DNA of 64,000 nt from Pieris napi (taxonomy: Eukaryota; Arthropoda; Insecta; Lepidoptera; Pieridae). Shown here piece by piece: positions 46,341 to 59,274 of this stretch. The position numbers and the translations under genes are program-made. The stretch covers positions 518,501 to 582,500 of the forward strand of contig NC_062250.1 in the NCBI RefSeq assembly GCF_905475465.1. The letters are read 5' to 3'. The notes below the pieces were generated by a model. It did not search any database. It saw nothing but the letters and a program-made list of their open reading frames with translations, and was not told the DNA's origin. Every line of letters begins with the position of its first letter. Positions within the stretch are counted from its first letter, which is position 1.

Positions 46341-47050
46341 TATTCCCATCATATGGGATATATGCAACAAATCGTATCGATGATGACGTAAAAAGTGTCC
46401 GAGATATGCGACAATTTAAGAGTCTGCATAAATTATCGTGTCGTCAAATCATTACTATGTATTTAGTTAAAAGTATATCCGACATGAAAACCCCTAAAAC
46501 AGGTTTAAAAAAATAAGTAAGAATTTAATGTTGTTTTGTTGTCACTTTTAAATGTTTATTAGTTAAATCTATGGTAAGCTTTATACAGTACTGCCATGTT
46601 CGGCTATTTATAAATCAGTTTAAACGCAGCTTTTTATTGTATCCTAATTTTTTTGGTAATTACAATAACTGTTACTGAATCTAAAAGTTAATGATACTTT
46701 GAAATCTACTGCAGCTCTACATACATATTTTACACCATGATATTACATTGATTAACGGATTACATTGGTAATAACACATGCAAAAATCAGTCAAAGTGCA
46801 TTTTTGCTAACATTTTTAGTATTTCACTAACTAAACTTAACTAACCTGAAACGTTAATTTCCATACCTAATTCACATTGTTAGTGTAAATCATTGAAATG
46901 TGAAACAATAAAATATTCATTTTGATATCGAACTGTATTGTTTAAAATTTAAATCAAGCTTCAATCGTTACACAAAAGGTTGTGACAATTGACATCGACT
47001 CTATATGACAATTGTTTACATTTAAAACTGGACAAACGCCGTTATCATAC
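46341..47050. other. unannotated AT-rich stretch
   Basis: Nothing supported. If 47051-47302 is an exon on the minus strand, this is its downstream intron. Confidence 0.4.
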
Positions 47051-47302
47051 CTGAGGTTGAGTGAGACGCAGCCAAAAGGAAGAGGCGGAGAGGGCCAGGG
47101 AGGATGATCCTGCAGCCCACCCGCGTCGCCGTAGGAGACCACAGCGCCGCCGTTGCACCGTGCAACCCCGTGTGTAATCCTGGGCACACACAGTTGCTCC
47201 AGCGGGGGAACAGGGGTTCATGCGTCGAAAAGAAGGGATGCTGACGCATCCCTGCAAGCATCGTGCCCGCCGCCTATAGGAGAACATGCCTGTGCCTTTC
47301 CG
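47051..47302 (-). other. GC-rich block, candidate host exon
   Basis: A sharply bounded GC-rich segment in AT-rich DNA. On the minus strand it is preceded by GGCTTTTTCAAG, a plausible 3' splice site, and ends CTCAACCTCAG|GTATGA, a good 5' splice site. The length between them is 252 bp, an exact multiple of three. The frame ending WLRLTQPQV is open throughout; the other frames are also largely open, as expected in GC-rich DNA, so the frame is undecided. I recognise no domain. Alternatives are a CpG-rich promoter segment or an old GC-rich repeat. Confidence 0.35.
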
Positions 47303-48627
47303 CTTGAAAAAGCCGATGTTATAGTATCTTGGAAAGACAACTAAATGGTGGACCTGACTTAGTTTCGATTCCACGAGTGAATTGTTGTCACCGTGAATCT
47401 GCGTATCGTGACTAATCTTTAAAAAAAAATATATTATTTTTATTATATACTTAACTAATTAAGTTGTTAAATTATATACATTAAAAAACTCAGAGAATAC
47501 TATTAATGGCGAGAGTAAAGGTTGAGTACAACACAAATGACCTTTACTCATCGCTCAGCAATTATAAAAAATAATTTACTAGATTACGAAACAATTAATT
47601 ATTCAGATCACAACACATGTTTTCAACTAATATATATATTTAACTTGACTAGAAGCTTTTATTAGAATTTCTTTAAGAGTGTGTAATTTATAATAAAAAA
47701 AAAATTTAGAATTTTTTTTCGTTACGTTAATGTTTTTTTATATATCATGTATTCCATTGTTCCATCTTAAGTATAATTGTTTTTTATTTCATATAATTTA
47801 TGTACGCTGTAAGATTACGAAATAAATAAATGCATCTTGAGTACATACTTTACAATTAATTACTCTTAAGCGTATTTTGTTCATTTGTAGCAAAAAAGTA
47901 GTTTTAGTAAAGCTGTATTTTTGTCTAATTTATTATTTAGGTTAAATTATAGGCTAACTGTGTTTATGCCTAGTATTACATAAAATAAAAATAAATTCAG
48001 AAGGCTATATTTGTTTAATTCTCTTAAACACGACCGGTGTTAGTTGAAAATTATCTACGCTAACAAAAACACCGCGGCAGGTCATACGTAAGGCACAGTA
48101 TATTTTGTGAAGTTAGAAAAAATATCGATATTATCGACACGTCACGTGACAAATAGGGAATAAAGTGTTGAATACGTCAAACGCACGCGGCGCATAGTTC
48201 GACGCTGATAGATAGTCGCAATTTGAATAATACACTCCCGAATGTGCCCGACTTATGCTAAACGGAGTTATGAATATCTTTGAAGAGTTTGTTCGACCTA
48301 ATATAAGCGTTCAGAAACCTTAAAATAATGTTAACGATGACCTTTGGACTTTAGCTTTCGACGTCTTTTATACGTTTTCACCATGGTACTAGGAAGATAG
48401 ATTGTATCGACAATGTTTTGGGTTTTAAACGTGCCAATTTCAACAGAATGTTTTCCTACACATAGTATGGGTATATAAATGATATATATAAAAATGTTCA
48501 TAGCCAGGAAATCGGAATGCTCACGGGCATGCGCCTACTCAAAGCTTATGTTCTAAAACCTGATTCAAACTCAAAGCAACCCGTCATTGAGACAATCATT
48601 TATACTACTTTTCTATAAGCTGTGGAA
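47303..48627. other. unannotated AT-rich stretch
   Basis: No supported feature. Confidence 0.5.
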
Positions 48628-48824
48628 CTGTGGAACCAGCTGCCCACAGAAGTATTTCCGAACCAATTCGACTTAGGGTCCTTCAAGAAAAGAGCGTACC
48701 AATTCTTGAAAGGCCGGCAACGCACTTGCGAGCCTTCTGGCATTGTGAGTGTCCATGGACGGCGGTATCACTTAACATCAGGTGAGCCTCCTGCCCGTTT
48801 GCCTCCTATTACATAAAAAAAAAA
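48628..48824 (+). mobile_element. LINE 3'-end fragment (FLKGRQR family), well preserved
   Basis: Encodes in one frame WNQLPTEVFPNQFDLGSFKK, RAYQFLKGRQRTCEPSG, VSVHGRRYHLTSGEPPARLP, then ends TTGCCTCCTATTACATAAAA with an A run. It is the cleanest copy and defines the family consensus here. It is 5'-truncated, with no clear target duplication. Confidence 0.9.
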
Positions 48825-51800
48825 GCTTTCGTGGTTAATATAATATATGTCTTGAAAGTAGCTAATAAGTTATGGCATACAATAGCCGAAATTAATTAAC
48901 CTAAGATATATATTTTTTTTAATGTGTGTGTGCTTTAAAGCAATCCCAAATTGCAGTTTAACTTATATATATATTTATTTAAAACGAAAGCAGGTTAATT
49001 TTTTACATAAATGTCATTCATATATTTTAAGATGGATAGCTTATGATATAATTTATATAAAATAAACTCGGTCTTCCCAGGTTCAGTTCGCGAAGCGTGA
49101 ACACAACGTTATATACTTGCCTCGAGCTGAATAAATCTTCAGGCCTACACCAAGAGCTGAAGAATAATTGATCTCATAGTCTTTGGCACTTATGACTCAA
49201 TTTCTCTAATATTATTCTCTAACGTTGCAATAACATAATAAAATTGACAAAATTAAATGAAGAGGAGGGCAACTGGCGGCCTTATCGCTTTCGAGCGATC
49301 TCTTCCAGGCAACCACTATTTATCTGTATATATATGTGTGTGTCAAGATATATGTCACTCACACAGCTGGATATTTATTTCATTAAAATATGTAATTAAT
49401 AAAAAAAATTTTTTAAATATTAGTATCAAAGCATTCTAGTCGTTTTTGAGTCTGTAATAAATATATATATTTATATTAATTAGGCTATAGCCTATAGGGT
49501 AAAACTGCAAAATTATTGTGACATGACTTATATATAATATAGGTTCGGTAGGATTCAGGGCATTAATTCTTCACAATTTCACATCTACAATCAAGACGCC
49601 ACGTTCAATTTTGTAATAATATATTCCTTCAACCGGCCCTCAGACTAGACTCTTAAACATAGGCTCTACGGTGCGAACATCTTTATTTTCAAGTGACGGG
49701 TACAAGATTTGCGCCCACCTAGATTTATGAGCACCTTCAACCTTTATACTCTGTGAAATACGAGATCTTTAGGGACGTATTTCCACAATTTTGCCAACTC
49801 ATTATCAGGTTTTCTTTCTAGTTCTTAATAAACGTGCAAATCGATACGTTAATGGCATACTTAAAACACTTTTATCAACTAAACTCCATTTTTTTTTTTC
49901 AAAATAAAAGTACATATTTCAATATGGTGTATTGATATAAACTTGATCGGTACACACCATTTTATCTTAAGAACTCTTTTGTCTCCTTCGTTAAACTGGA
50001 TATACGCTATGATTAAAAATAATAGTGCAATTTAAAGACGGTGTACCAACTCGGACTGATATAGTTTTTTATAAACAAGTGGCATAGACAATACAAAACC
50101 TACTACCAATTACAAGTTATGTCAAGCAAAAACCTCCAGTAATGGAGAGCATCAAAAGAAGAAGAAAAAAGTACAAAACCATTTATTCTGACAAAATTAC
50201 AATCCCCACCTTAATAAGAATACCTTTATTAACAAAAACAGTAAGACAATACAAATATCTCCCTCTTAAAAATGTCTTGAAACTTAGATTACAGTCAGAG
50301 TAATCAAAATAAACGATTGCTATAAAAATTGTTACAACTTCCTCTTTATTATCATTAGCTTTGCGAGCGCTGCAGGTTGCACCTTCCTCCTCCCAAAGGT
50401 GCCATTCGCTGATAACTTCTTAACAGAGGGGAAAAGATTGGACAACCTGATTGCATTTCCCGAATGTTTACTAAATATACTAATTTGTAGGCAAGATGTC
50501 TCTTGTTTAGATATTATAACTAAATTTACGTTGTGTTGAAATGTATTACACCCGAATGTTACAGGTCAGTGTTCTAAACCCCGAGAGCGTTTGAACTACG
50601 GATGTATACAATTGATTATTATCAACAGACTTTAAAAATTTGAAGCCTCGCCTCCTTTACGACTTCCTAGAACAATGCAAGCAATAGGAGCATAATTTAA
50701 AGCCAAAAAATGTATTAAATTTGTAAGATAACTTATAAACTTTATCGTATTACTTTATCTTAAAGTTTGTCACTACACAAAATATAGATTAATTTAATAC
50801 TTTAAATTTAACATTTTTCTTTATCTATATATATAATTATATTATAAATTTGTATCCAAATTCACTGCAGACAGAACATTAAGCGTTTGGTTAGTCTAAA
50901 CACAGGGGACTATCCAACGAAAACGATCGCAACAGACACGAAATGTGTCTAGCCAGATATCCACTACCCAGCAGAAACACTACATGAAATTGTAATTAAT
51001 AATTTTAAAACAATTTTACAACTGCGGTACAACTTTACCTACAAAATGGACAGAATTATAACGTAAATTAATAACCAAATCCTGTTTATTACTTTTTAGC
51101 TAGAGCATCGCTACCCTAAAGGTGATACGTGTCAAATGACGCGAATTAAAAACCCAATCTAAGTTATCCCATACAATTACCAGCCACTTGCTTCTCCCTA
51201 TCGTTAATCGAGTGGGACCGAATGCCATTGGTATTGCACTGGGGTGGCTTACTTGATCTTGCCTTAAGCTAAACGTTAAGATTATTATTATTTATTATTA
51301 AGAACCATGTATTTCGACGCGAAAAATCTCAAACCTACAAAAACCGTATATATTTGCCTTCTTGTACGCATCTTTCTAATTGTGTAATATTGATACGAAT
51401 GTTATATTTTTTATATTCGTTGGTTATCGCTTCACAATATTTATGCAAGTTTTCCTTATTATTATGCCGCTGTTCATCAAGTGATAGTTTCATAATATTA
51501 CAAAGAGTTGGTTAAAGGTTCAAACTCCGCAGATCAATTACAAATTAATATTATTACGTACGATGATAAATATGTCTTCGACATTAAAGTTACTAACGTG
51601 AGAGATCTAAATACGCATATCCATCACATAGGCAATCAGAACAAGCCAGGAAGTGTCCGGATCAAAACGACCCGAGGCTGCGCGGGCGGCGTACAAAATA
51701 ATGCGGCATTACCGGTCTGATGAATCGGTCCACGAGGCCCGCATAAATTAACTTGTTGCAATAACATCGGTGCATCAAAGTTTATGGTTAGTAAGTACTA

Positions 51801-52840
51801 GTCACAAAAAAATACTGAAAAAACTGAACTCATTTGCCACTGAGGCTAAAAAATTATGAATTTCTCGTTTGTGATACTCCTATAAACGTCAATATTTTGT
51901 CAATAAAACTTGGATGGTTTTAAATTTATTTATTAGTAAGCTTACAGCTAACACACATCCTCATTATAAAACAAATCACTCAGACAGTACACAAAGCCAA
52001 AACAGATTACATTGATAAACAAAACAGAAAACATAAGTACATTAACCAACAAAAATTACAAAAAATAAAATTTACATTCACTATTAGTTCCCAAATCGAG
52101 AGCCCTCTTTTAATTCACCAAGTTAATGTTGAAGATCATTGGAAGTAACCATAACAACATGCTCTACTTGATATAGTGAAATAATGAGGCAATAACAAAT
52201 GCTGAGCTTCAGCAAGCATTGTGAAATGGCAGCAGGCACTGAAATAATAATAATAAGTCGTTTATTTGCAAAGAAAATGCTACTTTCAGATTGATTATAT
52301 TAAAAAAAACGCACAATGTTGAAAATCTAATCACCTATCCCTTGAAAAAATTACAGATCTATAACTTCTGGGAAGGTGATTAAATAGTTTAATAGCCGTG
52401 ACGTAACAATTTTTTATAACATCGTGGTGCAACATTGTATATGCAGCAGACAGTAACGCTATAGCTCTGACATATATTAAGAGGGCATTTGAATATCGAA
52501 AAAAATTACATATTTTGTTAACCCTACGTAATAAGATATTCCTGCATTTAAGTCGTTTCGCTTCTTGACCTATGTACCTGATACTGTATTTCTCCCACAC
52601 CTCCAAAGAGTATTATTAGGAATATTATTTAGTACTTATTCTCAATTGATTTCAAATCTCATATCTACTTCGTAATTATTAAAATTTAGCTGGTATCAAT
52701 AAATGTTTTCTTCTAAATATCATTCAAATAATTAACAATGAGCGTAAAAAAATGTATAACGTTTTTGAATTTACAATTTAACTACATAGTAATAATAATG
52801 AAAAATTAATAAATAGAAAATTAAAACAAATTTAAAAAAA
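48825..52840. other. long unannotated AT-rich stretch
   Basis: No supported gene or known repeat. Frames of 60-91 codons (49257-49439, 51508-51720, 52331-52606) show no motif. Confidence 0.45.
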
Positions 52841-52996
52841 AGTTTGGTCCCTTTGGCAGTTTACATTTAACGCTGCCAGCATATGCTTGCTGTATTGCAA
52901 GACTTATTCGTTGAGCGAGGAAAGCACCTGCTTTGGGGTCACAGGTACTATCTACCAAGTGCCAACTTAAACCTTTAATTAGCGCCTGTGCACTTC
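52841..52996 (-). pseudogene. decayed coding repeat, AQALIKxLS family, copy 2
   Basis: Minus-strand translation gives AQALIKGLSWHLVDSTCDPK followed by AGAFLAQRISLAIQQ and a stretch ending KLPKGPN. It is better preserved than copy 1 at 6432-6573 and in the opposite orientation. The shared phase indicates an ancient coding element of unknown identity. Confidence 0.62.
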
Positions 52997-54931
52997 AACC
53001 CCAATCAATAATAAAATCTAATTTCGTAAATTAATATACGGATGTCTAAACTATTGCCCAATCAGTAGTAAACATTGAAATAGGAACGCAGCATCCAAAC
53101 ATCATAACATCAATAAATCTGGACTAAACAAATTTAGCTTGCAAATAGAAGATTCAATACTAAGACAAATGTAAATTTGACCAATAATAGTTATACAATA
53201 ATAAGACTAATCCGAGCAACTCGACGCTTTTAAAAAAGCAATGTTAAAAAAGCAAAGCTACTTTTTTATTTGATAAAGAAAACACAATAACAGAAATATT
53301 TAGTCTAATCAAATCTAGATGCATGAATCTTTAATCCATATCTACCAAATCTACGATAGATTTCCATGTTCCATTTTACTTTATGCAAAAATCTATAAAC
53401 CGTTTTCACAACCTAATAAACTTTGTCCTATATAAAAATTAGTTCAGTGTTACAAAAACGCTACAATAACTTATGCAGATGACGGCACTTTGTGCCTTTC
53501 TTAACGACGTTATTACCTCGTGGGCCACTAAAATTTCGGTTCAATATAAATTCAGCTGTAAGATCCAAGTGAAGTGCCCCTTGCTACGATATTGCTGGCC
53601 CTTTTAATTCTGCTTCGTTATAATGAAACGTTGGGACAGGGCAGCCGTCATCATGCTCTATATTTAGTTATATGAATATTTATTTGTATATATATATATA
53701 CACTAGATTTTCGGTCCTGAGTCAGGAGCAGGTGAGTAGATCGAGCGGCTTGACTTACAGCAAACCGTTGATATAACCTTTGGTATTCCGTCTAGATCTT
53801 CGAACAATCCACTTAATCAAACCAATTGCATCAGAAATCAGAATGGTGATTGGAGCCGTATCTGATATATTGTTATCCATAATTATGCTCAAATTTAATG
53901 GTTTTTTTCTTTAATATAATTAATTTAATACCTGGATAAACTTCAAATACATTCGATGATATTTGTGTTATTACATATATTTTTGGACACAACAAATATG
54001 TGTGAATTTAATTATTTAGTATAATTACACATATAAATTTAGTGTACTTGTACAACACTGTTAGTCACAGTTTTATATTAAATAGCCATTAGATAAGAAG
54101 CGTTCAAGCAAAAAGTTTATTTACATTCAATTATTTACATTAACAGTTTTTTCTACTAGAAAAATTAAAATAATATAATTTCCTTTGAACATTACATTCC
54201 GGCTCTGTAGAGAACTAATAAAAATAAACGCTAAGAGCGGGCCGGCTTTACGGGCGCGTTCTTTGTAACCCAACTACTTTCTAATTTGTGCCAGGATTCT
54301 GGTAAAAATATGACGGACACGCTTCAAACAAATTTGCTTTGTTGCTATTACATTAAATGAGTTAGTAAAATAACTTAAAGAACACATTAACCGTGAAATA
54401 CGACTTTTCGTCATTGGAACATTCTAATACAAACTATTATTTAATAGTGGATATATCGCATATGCATAATAATCTGTATCTGTATAGATATATACTAAGA
54501 TTTCATCTTTAAAAAACATTAACAAATAATTATATGAAATCCATTATGTGGCAAACGGTGTTTAATATAATGAAAAATAATTTCCTCTAAAAGACATAGA
54601 ACGTCAGATAAAATATGAAGGCTTCACAGGAGAAATGAGAATACCGTTATCAGTGGCCTCGACAAAGCCTTTATTGTCCCGAATGAGGCGACCTTGTTTG
54701 TGGAGACCTTACGAACAATTTAACTGAGAAAACTTAAAAATATATTTTTCATTTTGATTTCCATACGTATTTTTTTAACCGTTTTTGAATTATTTGAATA
54801 ATTTTATGCCTGATTTAAACTTGCATTGATATAAACAAATTCGAATTTTAAAGATTTTATTTTATTAATAGCGATTCATTTAGAACCTTTGAGATTTCAT
54901 ACGAATATTAATCCATTTTCATTCTATTATA
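52997..54931. other. unannotated AT-rich stretch
   Basis: A TA microsatellite lies near 53685-53702. GGAGCAG|GTGAGT near 53731-53743 looks like a splice donor but has no supporting exon. Nothing else is supported. Confidence 0.45.
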
Positions 54932-55291
54932 CACTCGGCGTCAAAAAAAATCACACCTTTCCTAAAATTCGTGTAAAGCGATTATAACTGATAAAATCCT
55001 TCCTGTACCCTCTTCCTCATGCTGCAGCTTCACAGCGTTGGATAAGCGGTTCCGCAAAGACGTCGACACAATGTAGTGATCATCTCTGACGCTAGTGCAG
55101 CGACGTCTGCCGTATCCATGTCTCCTGAATGAACCTCCAGTCTCTTGAAACCGTCGGTATACCCGGTGCTCTCGAAATCGGCTGATGTTCAGTTGACGAG
55201 CAACTTCAACCTGCCGTAGTCCGGTTTGCAGTAGAACCACCACTTTAGCTGCTTCTAAAACCCGTGGTATCCATTTTTTTGACGCCGAGAG
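54932..55291 (-). mobile_element. Tc1-like transposon deletion derivative (360 bp)
   Basis: The ends are CACTCGGCGTCAAAAAAAAT (plus, from 54932) and CTCTCGGCGTCAAAAAAATG (minus, from 55291). Each is bordered by TA, the Tc1/mariner target duplication. The interior encodes only the DNA-binding N terminus of a Tc1-type transposase, starting right next to the terminal repeat, so the normal leader and the catalytic domain have been deleted. Confidence 0.87.
54962..55279 (-). pseudogene. Tc1-like transposase, helix-turn-helix portion only
   Basis: Read on the minus strand, element-encoded residues include VVVLLQTGLRQVEVARQLNI, VYRRFQETGGSFRRHGYGRR and RCTSVRDDHYIVSTSLRNRL. These are the first helix-turn-helix, the GRPR-like linker position (here GYGRR) and the start of the second DNA-binding subdomain of Tc1 transposases. 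No DDE residues remain. The open frame extends into flanking DNA on its 5' side (to 55348), so its apparent ATG is not the ancestral start. Confidence 0.85.
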
Positions 55292-56265
55292 TATTTTATA
55301 TTTCTTTACTAACTGTACCTTGTTGTTCCTGGTTGTCAAACAAGGCAAACAAAGACTTCGGCTTTATAATATTATAGTATTTATTGATGATTTTACTCTA
55401 AATGAGCCAAGATATTTTTTGTAAAATGTTTCAATTTACCTTGCCTTGATATATATGAAGCAGTTGCTTTGTGCAATCAGCAAATGATATGCAATTGTTG
55501 GACTTGCATTTTGCATATGAAATTTACAACAGAAAGTAGTAACTCGGTTAATTTTCGATTCGCTTTTTATTTGATAAGATAACATTTATATGTTAACACT
55601 AAACAAAATAGCTATAGGTAAGTAACTTGAGTTGGAACTACACATGTACTAAGTTCATATAAATCATTGTAATCATAAATCACAATGTTTTTATATATTT
55701 TTTCTTCTGTTTTGACCAATTGCAGAAAGTGTTTTAATTTTATATAAATATTAAATGAAACAAAAAAGTATTTATACATTGAAATATTTGGCAATTAGGA
55801 TTGATTCAAAAAAGAGCAGGAATTTAAGAGTCTAAAAACATTACCATCACTAAACTAACCAAGAAGCAAAATCAAAATTAATACATACTTAAGTACGTAT
55901 CATAACCACAAACATGAACTTGTTTTCTTTTGTAAGACAAAAGTGTATCCAGGTTGTGCCAGAGCTAGTCACTTGTTTAATTAAGGGCATTTATCAGGAT
56001 TCTTTTTCTAATTACGGCAGTATGACAGATTACTTGTTTGTTCTCTAACGAATTTTATAAGGGACAAATTAAAACGGACCTCCTACAACGCCAAAGAAAA
56101 CGAATTTCTTTCTGTAATAAGTTTAACGTGGACGGGCCTTTATTAAATTAAGTATGTTTTCTCTAATGGAACATTTCTATAAAGCTGCTAATATATTGTT
56201 TGGTAACTTAGTACATTAAGTTACCAAAATATATATTATTTAGGAATGTAGTAAATTAATAGTAA
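55292..56265. other. unannotated AT-rich stretch
   Basis: No supported feature. Confidence 0.5.
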
Positions 56266-56606
56266 AGTTGTTCGGATTAATACCTGCAGCTGAGTGTTAT
56301 CATCGGACGTCGAGGCAGAATACGAAATTCCACCCGTATCACCTCGAAGTCCGTCGTTCCACAACTGAGGGTTTTTTGGGCAGTTTTTATCGCGTACCAC
56401 CACTGTGTGGAACCAGGTGCTGTATACTGATGTATTTCCGAACCAATTCGACTTAGGGTCCTTCAAGAAAAGAGCGTACCAATTCTTAAAAGGCCGGCAA
56501 CTCACTCGCGAGCCCTATGGCATTGAGCAAGGACACTCGAAGGCGGCGATATCACTTAATATCAGATGAGCCTCCAGCCCGTCTGCCCCCTGTTCTATAA
56601 AAAAAT
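56266..56606 (+). mobile_element. LINE 3'-end fragment (FLKGRQR family)
   Basis: Begins in codons for LFGLIPAAECYHRTSRQNTK and FHPYHLEVRRSTTEG, and continues past CACTGTGTGGAACCAG with a small insertion before VFPNQFDLGSFKKRAYQFLK. It ends GTCTGCCCCCTGTTCTATAA with an A run. Two frames carry the two halves. Confidence 0.9.
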
Positions 56607-57018
56607 AGAGAGTTTACCAGTTACTGCAAGGCCATAGTAAATACCTCGGTCCAGCCAACACATTGATGTGCAATGTTACTTTGGTTTCCGAAATCATTTT
56701 TAAATCGTGAAATACCTTCGGCAGTGAAATTGCTATTTACTGTTGACTAACCCATCCAAATCGGCCACAGGAAGAGGAGGAATAGTTAAAAAAATATTTA
56801 TATTACGTATGCCATGTGCGTTACCAGGTAAACATTAATTTGCGGTATCTAATTTAACTAGACAAGTAAAGAAAATTAACCAGAAGAAAACTCGCATAGC
56901 TTTTTATCTTTGAAAATTATTTATAATTCTTATTATAAATCAATAGGTTTTTTTATGACAGACGCTTAGGGATGATATACACCCAGTTTAGACATTGATT
57001 AATACTTTGAGTATATAT
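56607..57018. other. spacer between LINE fragments
   Basis: No supported feature. Confidence 0.5.
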
Positions 57019-57129
57019 TAAAGGCCGGCAACGCATTTGCGAGCCTTCTGGTAATATGAGTGTCCATGGTGGTGGTATCATTTAACATCAGGTGAGCCTC
57101 CTGCCCGTTTGGCTTCTATTACATAAAAA
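57019..57129 (+). mobile_element. short LINE tail (starts AAAGGCCGGCAACGCATTTG)
   Basis: About 110 bp: only the LKGRQR-to-end part, finishing CCCGTTTGGCTTCTATTACA and an A-rich tail. The truncation point is the same as that of the copy at 36891. Confidence 0.85.
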
Positions 57130-57533
57130 TATAATATATACCCATATATTATTTTTGAATAAAAAGATATCCCTAAAAAGTTTCTTGGATATTTTGCTCA
57201 AATCAAAACAAGTTTGTAAATATAACTCCATAAGCCGTAAATTGCTGCCTTGTTGATTTACCAAGTCAAAAACATATTTAAACTTGTTCTGTTCTTTAAA
57301 ATTGATCTCCGATATATGTAAAGATTATTTAAAATCACTTACAACAACATACTTTCATATATTAATTATGTTACAACATCTTCAAATGAAGACATTATAA
57401 TAAAATGTTGGACACTCGTGCACTAACAAGCATCTTCTTCAATTGGTAATTTTATTAATTTTTTAACGACTTTAGTAAATCTTCTGGAAAAATGTACAGT
57501 CGAACACAAATTACATTTTGTAAGATTTTTTTT
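57130..57533. other. unannotated AT-rich stretch
   Basis: No supported feature. Confidence 0.5.
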
Positions 57534-57775
57534 ATAGAACACGGGACAATCTGGCTCACCTGATGTTAAGTGATATCGCCCATAAACATTCTCAATGCCA
57601 GAGAGCTTGCGAGTGCGTTGCCAGCATTTTAATAATTGATACGCATGCTCTTTTCTTGAAGGACCCTAAGTCAAATTGATTCAGAAATACTTTAGTGGGC
57701 AACCGTTGGTTGTGGTTCCACATAGTAGTGGTTCGCGGCAAAAACTGACTTAAAAAACGCCCAGTTGTGGAACGA
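57534..57775 (-). mobile_element. LINE 3'-end fragment (FLKGRQR family)
   Basis: Plus-strand CTGGCTCACCTGATGTTAAG, GAGAGCTTGCGAGTGCGTTG, TTGAAGGACCCTAAGTCAAA, TGTGGTTCCACATAGTAGTG and CGCCCAGTTGTGGAACGA trace the family in reverse to the RRSTT region. Deletions are present in the tail. Confidence 0.87.
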
Positions 57776-58225
57776 TATTATAATATACAGTTTTAAGGTA
57801 TTAACTTAAAAATAGCTGTTTAACTATAAAAACAAACTATTCAATTCTTTAGTTACTTTTGTACTTGAGAGACTCATGCTTTCGACGCTTTCAAATGATG
57901 CAAAATGAAAACGCAGTTAAAAAAAGTGATTTAAATACGTCTGCAATTACGTGCCGGACTGTACACTAATGTACACGAAACGCATTACACGTTGAGTGCT
58001 TTAAACCGACAGAGCGTAGTTTATGGCAATATAAAACTAATTGACGCGTCACACATAAACGTAGATTCCAAAATCGTGGTTTATGATCGCGCATCAAGTG
58101 GTTCAAACAGCTTGTCTGCATACGTAGGAACAATTTAAAAAACAATCAAGTAATGTATTTATTATTATCGAGAATATTGCGGAGTGTCGTAGTCGACGTA
58201 ATACGGTGTTTTTCAATGAAATATA
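57776..58225. other. unannotated stretch
   Basis: No supported feature. Confidence 0.5.
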
Positions 58226-58690
58226 CCTAGGTAACACTGAAAATGTTTAGAAAATGAAAAACGGCGTTATGTAGAAAGTTGCCAATACTTTTATTGTTTT
58301 TCGAAGTAATCTCTGTTCTTCTCTACACATCGTCGCATTCGAACCACTAAGGAAAGCAGTGGGCCCATGCTTCCTTAGGGGTCTCTTCTATGGCATTTTC
58401 GTACGCTTTCACCGCATCTTCAGGGCTCGTAAAGCGAATACCTCGAATTTTATCTTTAGTTCTTGGGAATTAATGAAAGTCGCAGGGCGCCATACCCGAT
58501 CAGGACTGTATGGCGGATGACTCATTATCTCATTTTAGATTTGCCGCCAATTCACAAAAACAAATGACAAATGAATGCAATAAATATACTACATGAGGTT
58601 ACCAAAGAGTCCTAAAACTGAAATTCAAAAAAAGATTTCATTAGTAATGTTTCTAACTGGCCAGTTCTAAACATTTTCAGTTTTACCCAT
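58226..58690 (-). mobile_element. deleted mariner element with both terminal repeats
   Basis: Inverted ends GGTAACACTGAAAATGTTTA (from 58230) and GGTAAAACTGAAAATGTTTA (reversed, from 58687) lie close to TA dinucleotides. Minus-strand pieces in different frames read HPPYSPD, EDAVKAYENAIEETPKEAWA and RRCVEKNRDYFEKQ. These are the conserved SPDLAP region and C-terminal helices of a mariner transposase. Frameshifts, an internal stop and loss of the N-terminal two thirds make it a relic. The exact outer ends differ by a few bases between the arms. Confidence 0.8.
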
Positions 58691-59274
58691 ATAATGGTCT
58701 CATTTCATTTTCGTCAGTACATACTACAGTATCGGTAACGGTGTTTACAATTTTACGTTAACATATGTATGTAAATCGCCCAAACCAACGCAAGCTGTTT
58801 GAAGTAAACCGCCCTGACTATCAAACTTGCTTTTTCACTCTCAATTTGAAACATTGCCTGGTTTTAATTTAAAACAAATCTGCTAAAGTATTTTCAATCA
58901 TAAAAATGTAGTGAATTGTTTACCGCAACATAGATTTGTCGTACAATTAAAATTTAACCAACTTAATTAACACTGCATTTAAAATACAATTTTATTATTC
59001 CAATTCTGTTCGGGGCTTAGCGATCCGTACTCGAATAATTAGTGGCGACAGTTTTTAATCCGCGTTTTGTGGCTTATTAATAAATGTGAATGAATGAATT
59101 TGTGTAAATGGTGCGGTTTATAAGCTTATCGTTATTTAAAAAAAATGAATGTATATACGAACCAACAATTATTTCGCATGGTTAAGCCATACTTACTGAT
59201 CATTTAATAATAAATAAAGCCCTTTATTTCTAAAAATGTTACGAAATATGTTTAAAATTATAGGATAAATTTTA
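58691..59274. other. unannotated AT-rich stretch
   Basis: No supported feature. Confidence 0.5.

Noticed and set aside
53731..53743. Donor-like GGAGCAG|GTGAGT
   Set aside because: No exon-like sequence or acceptor partner nearby.
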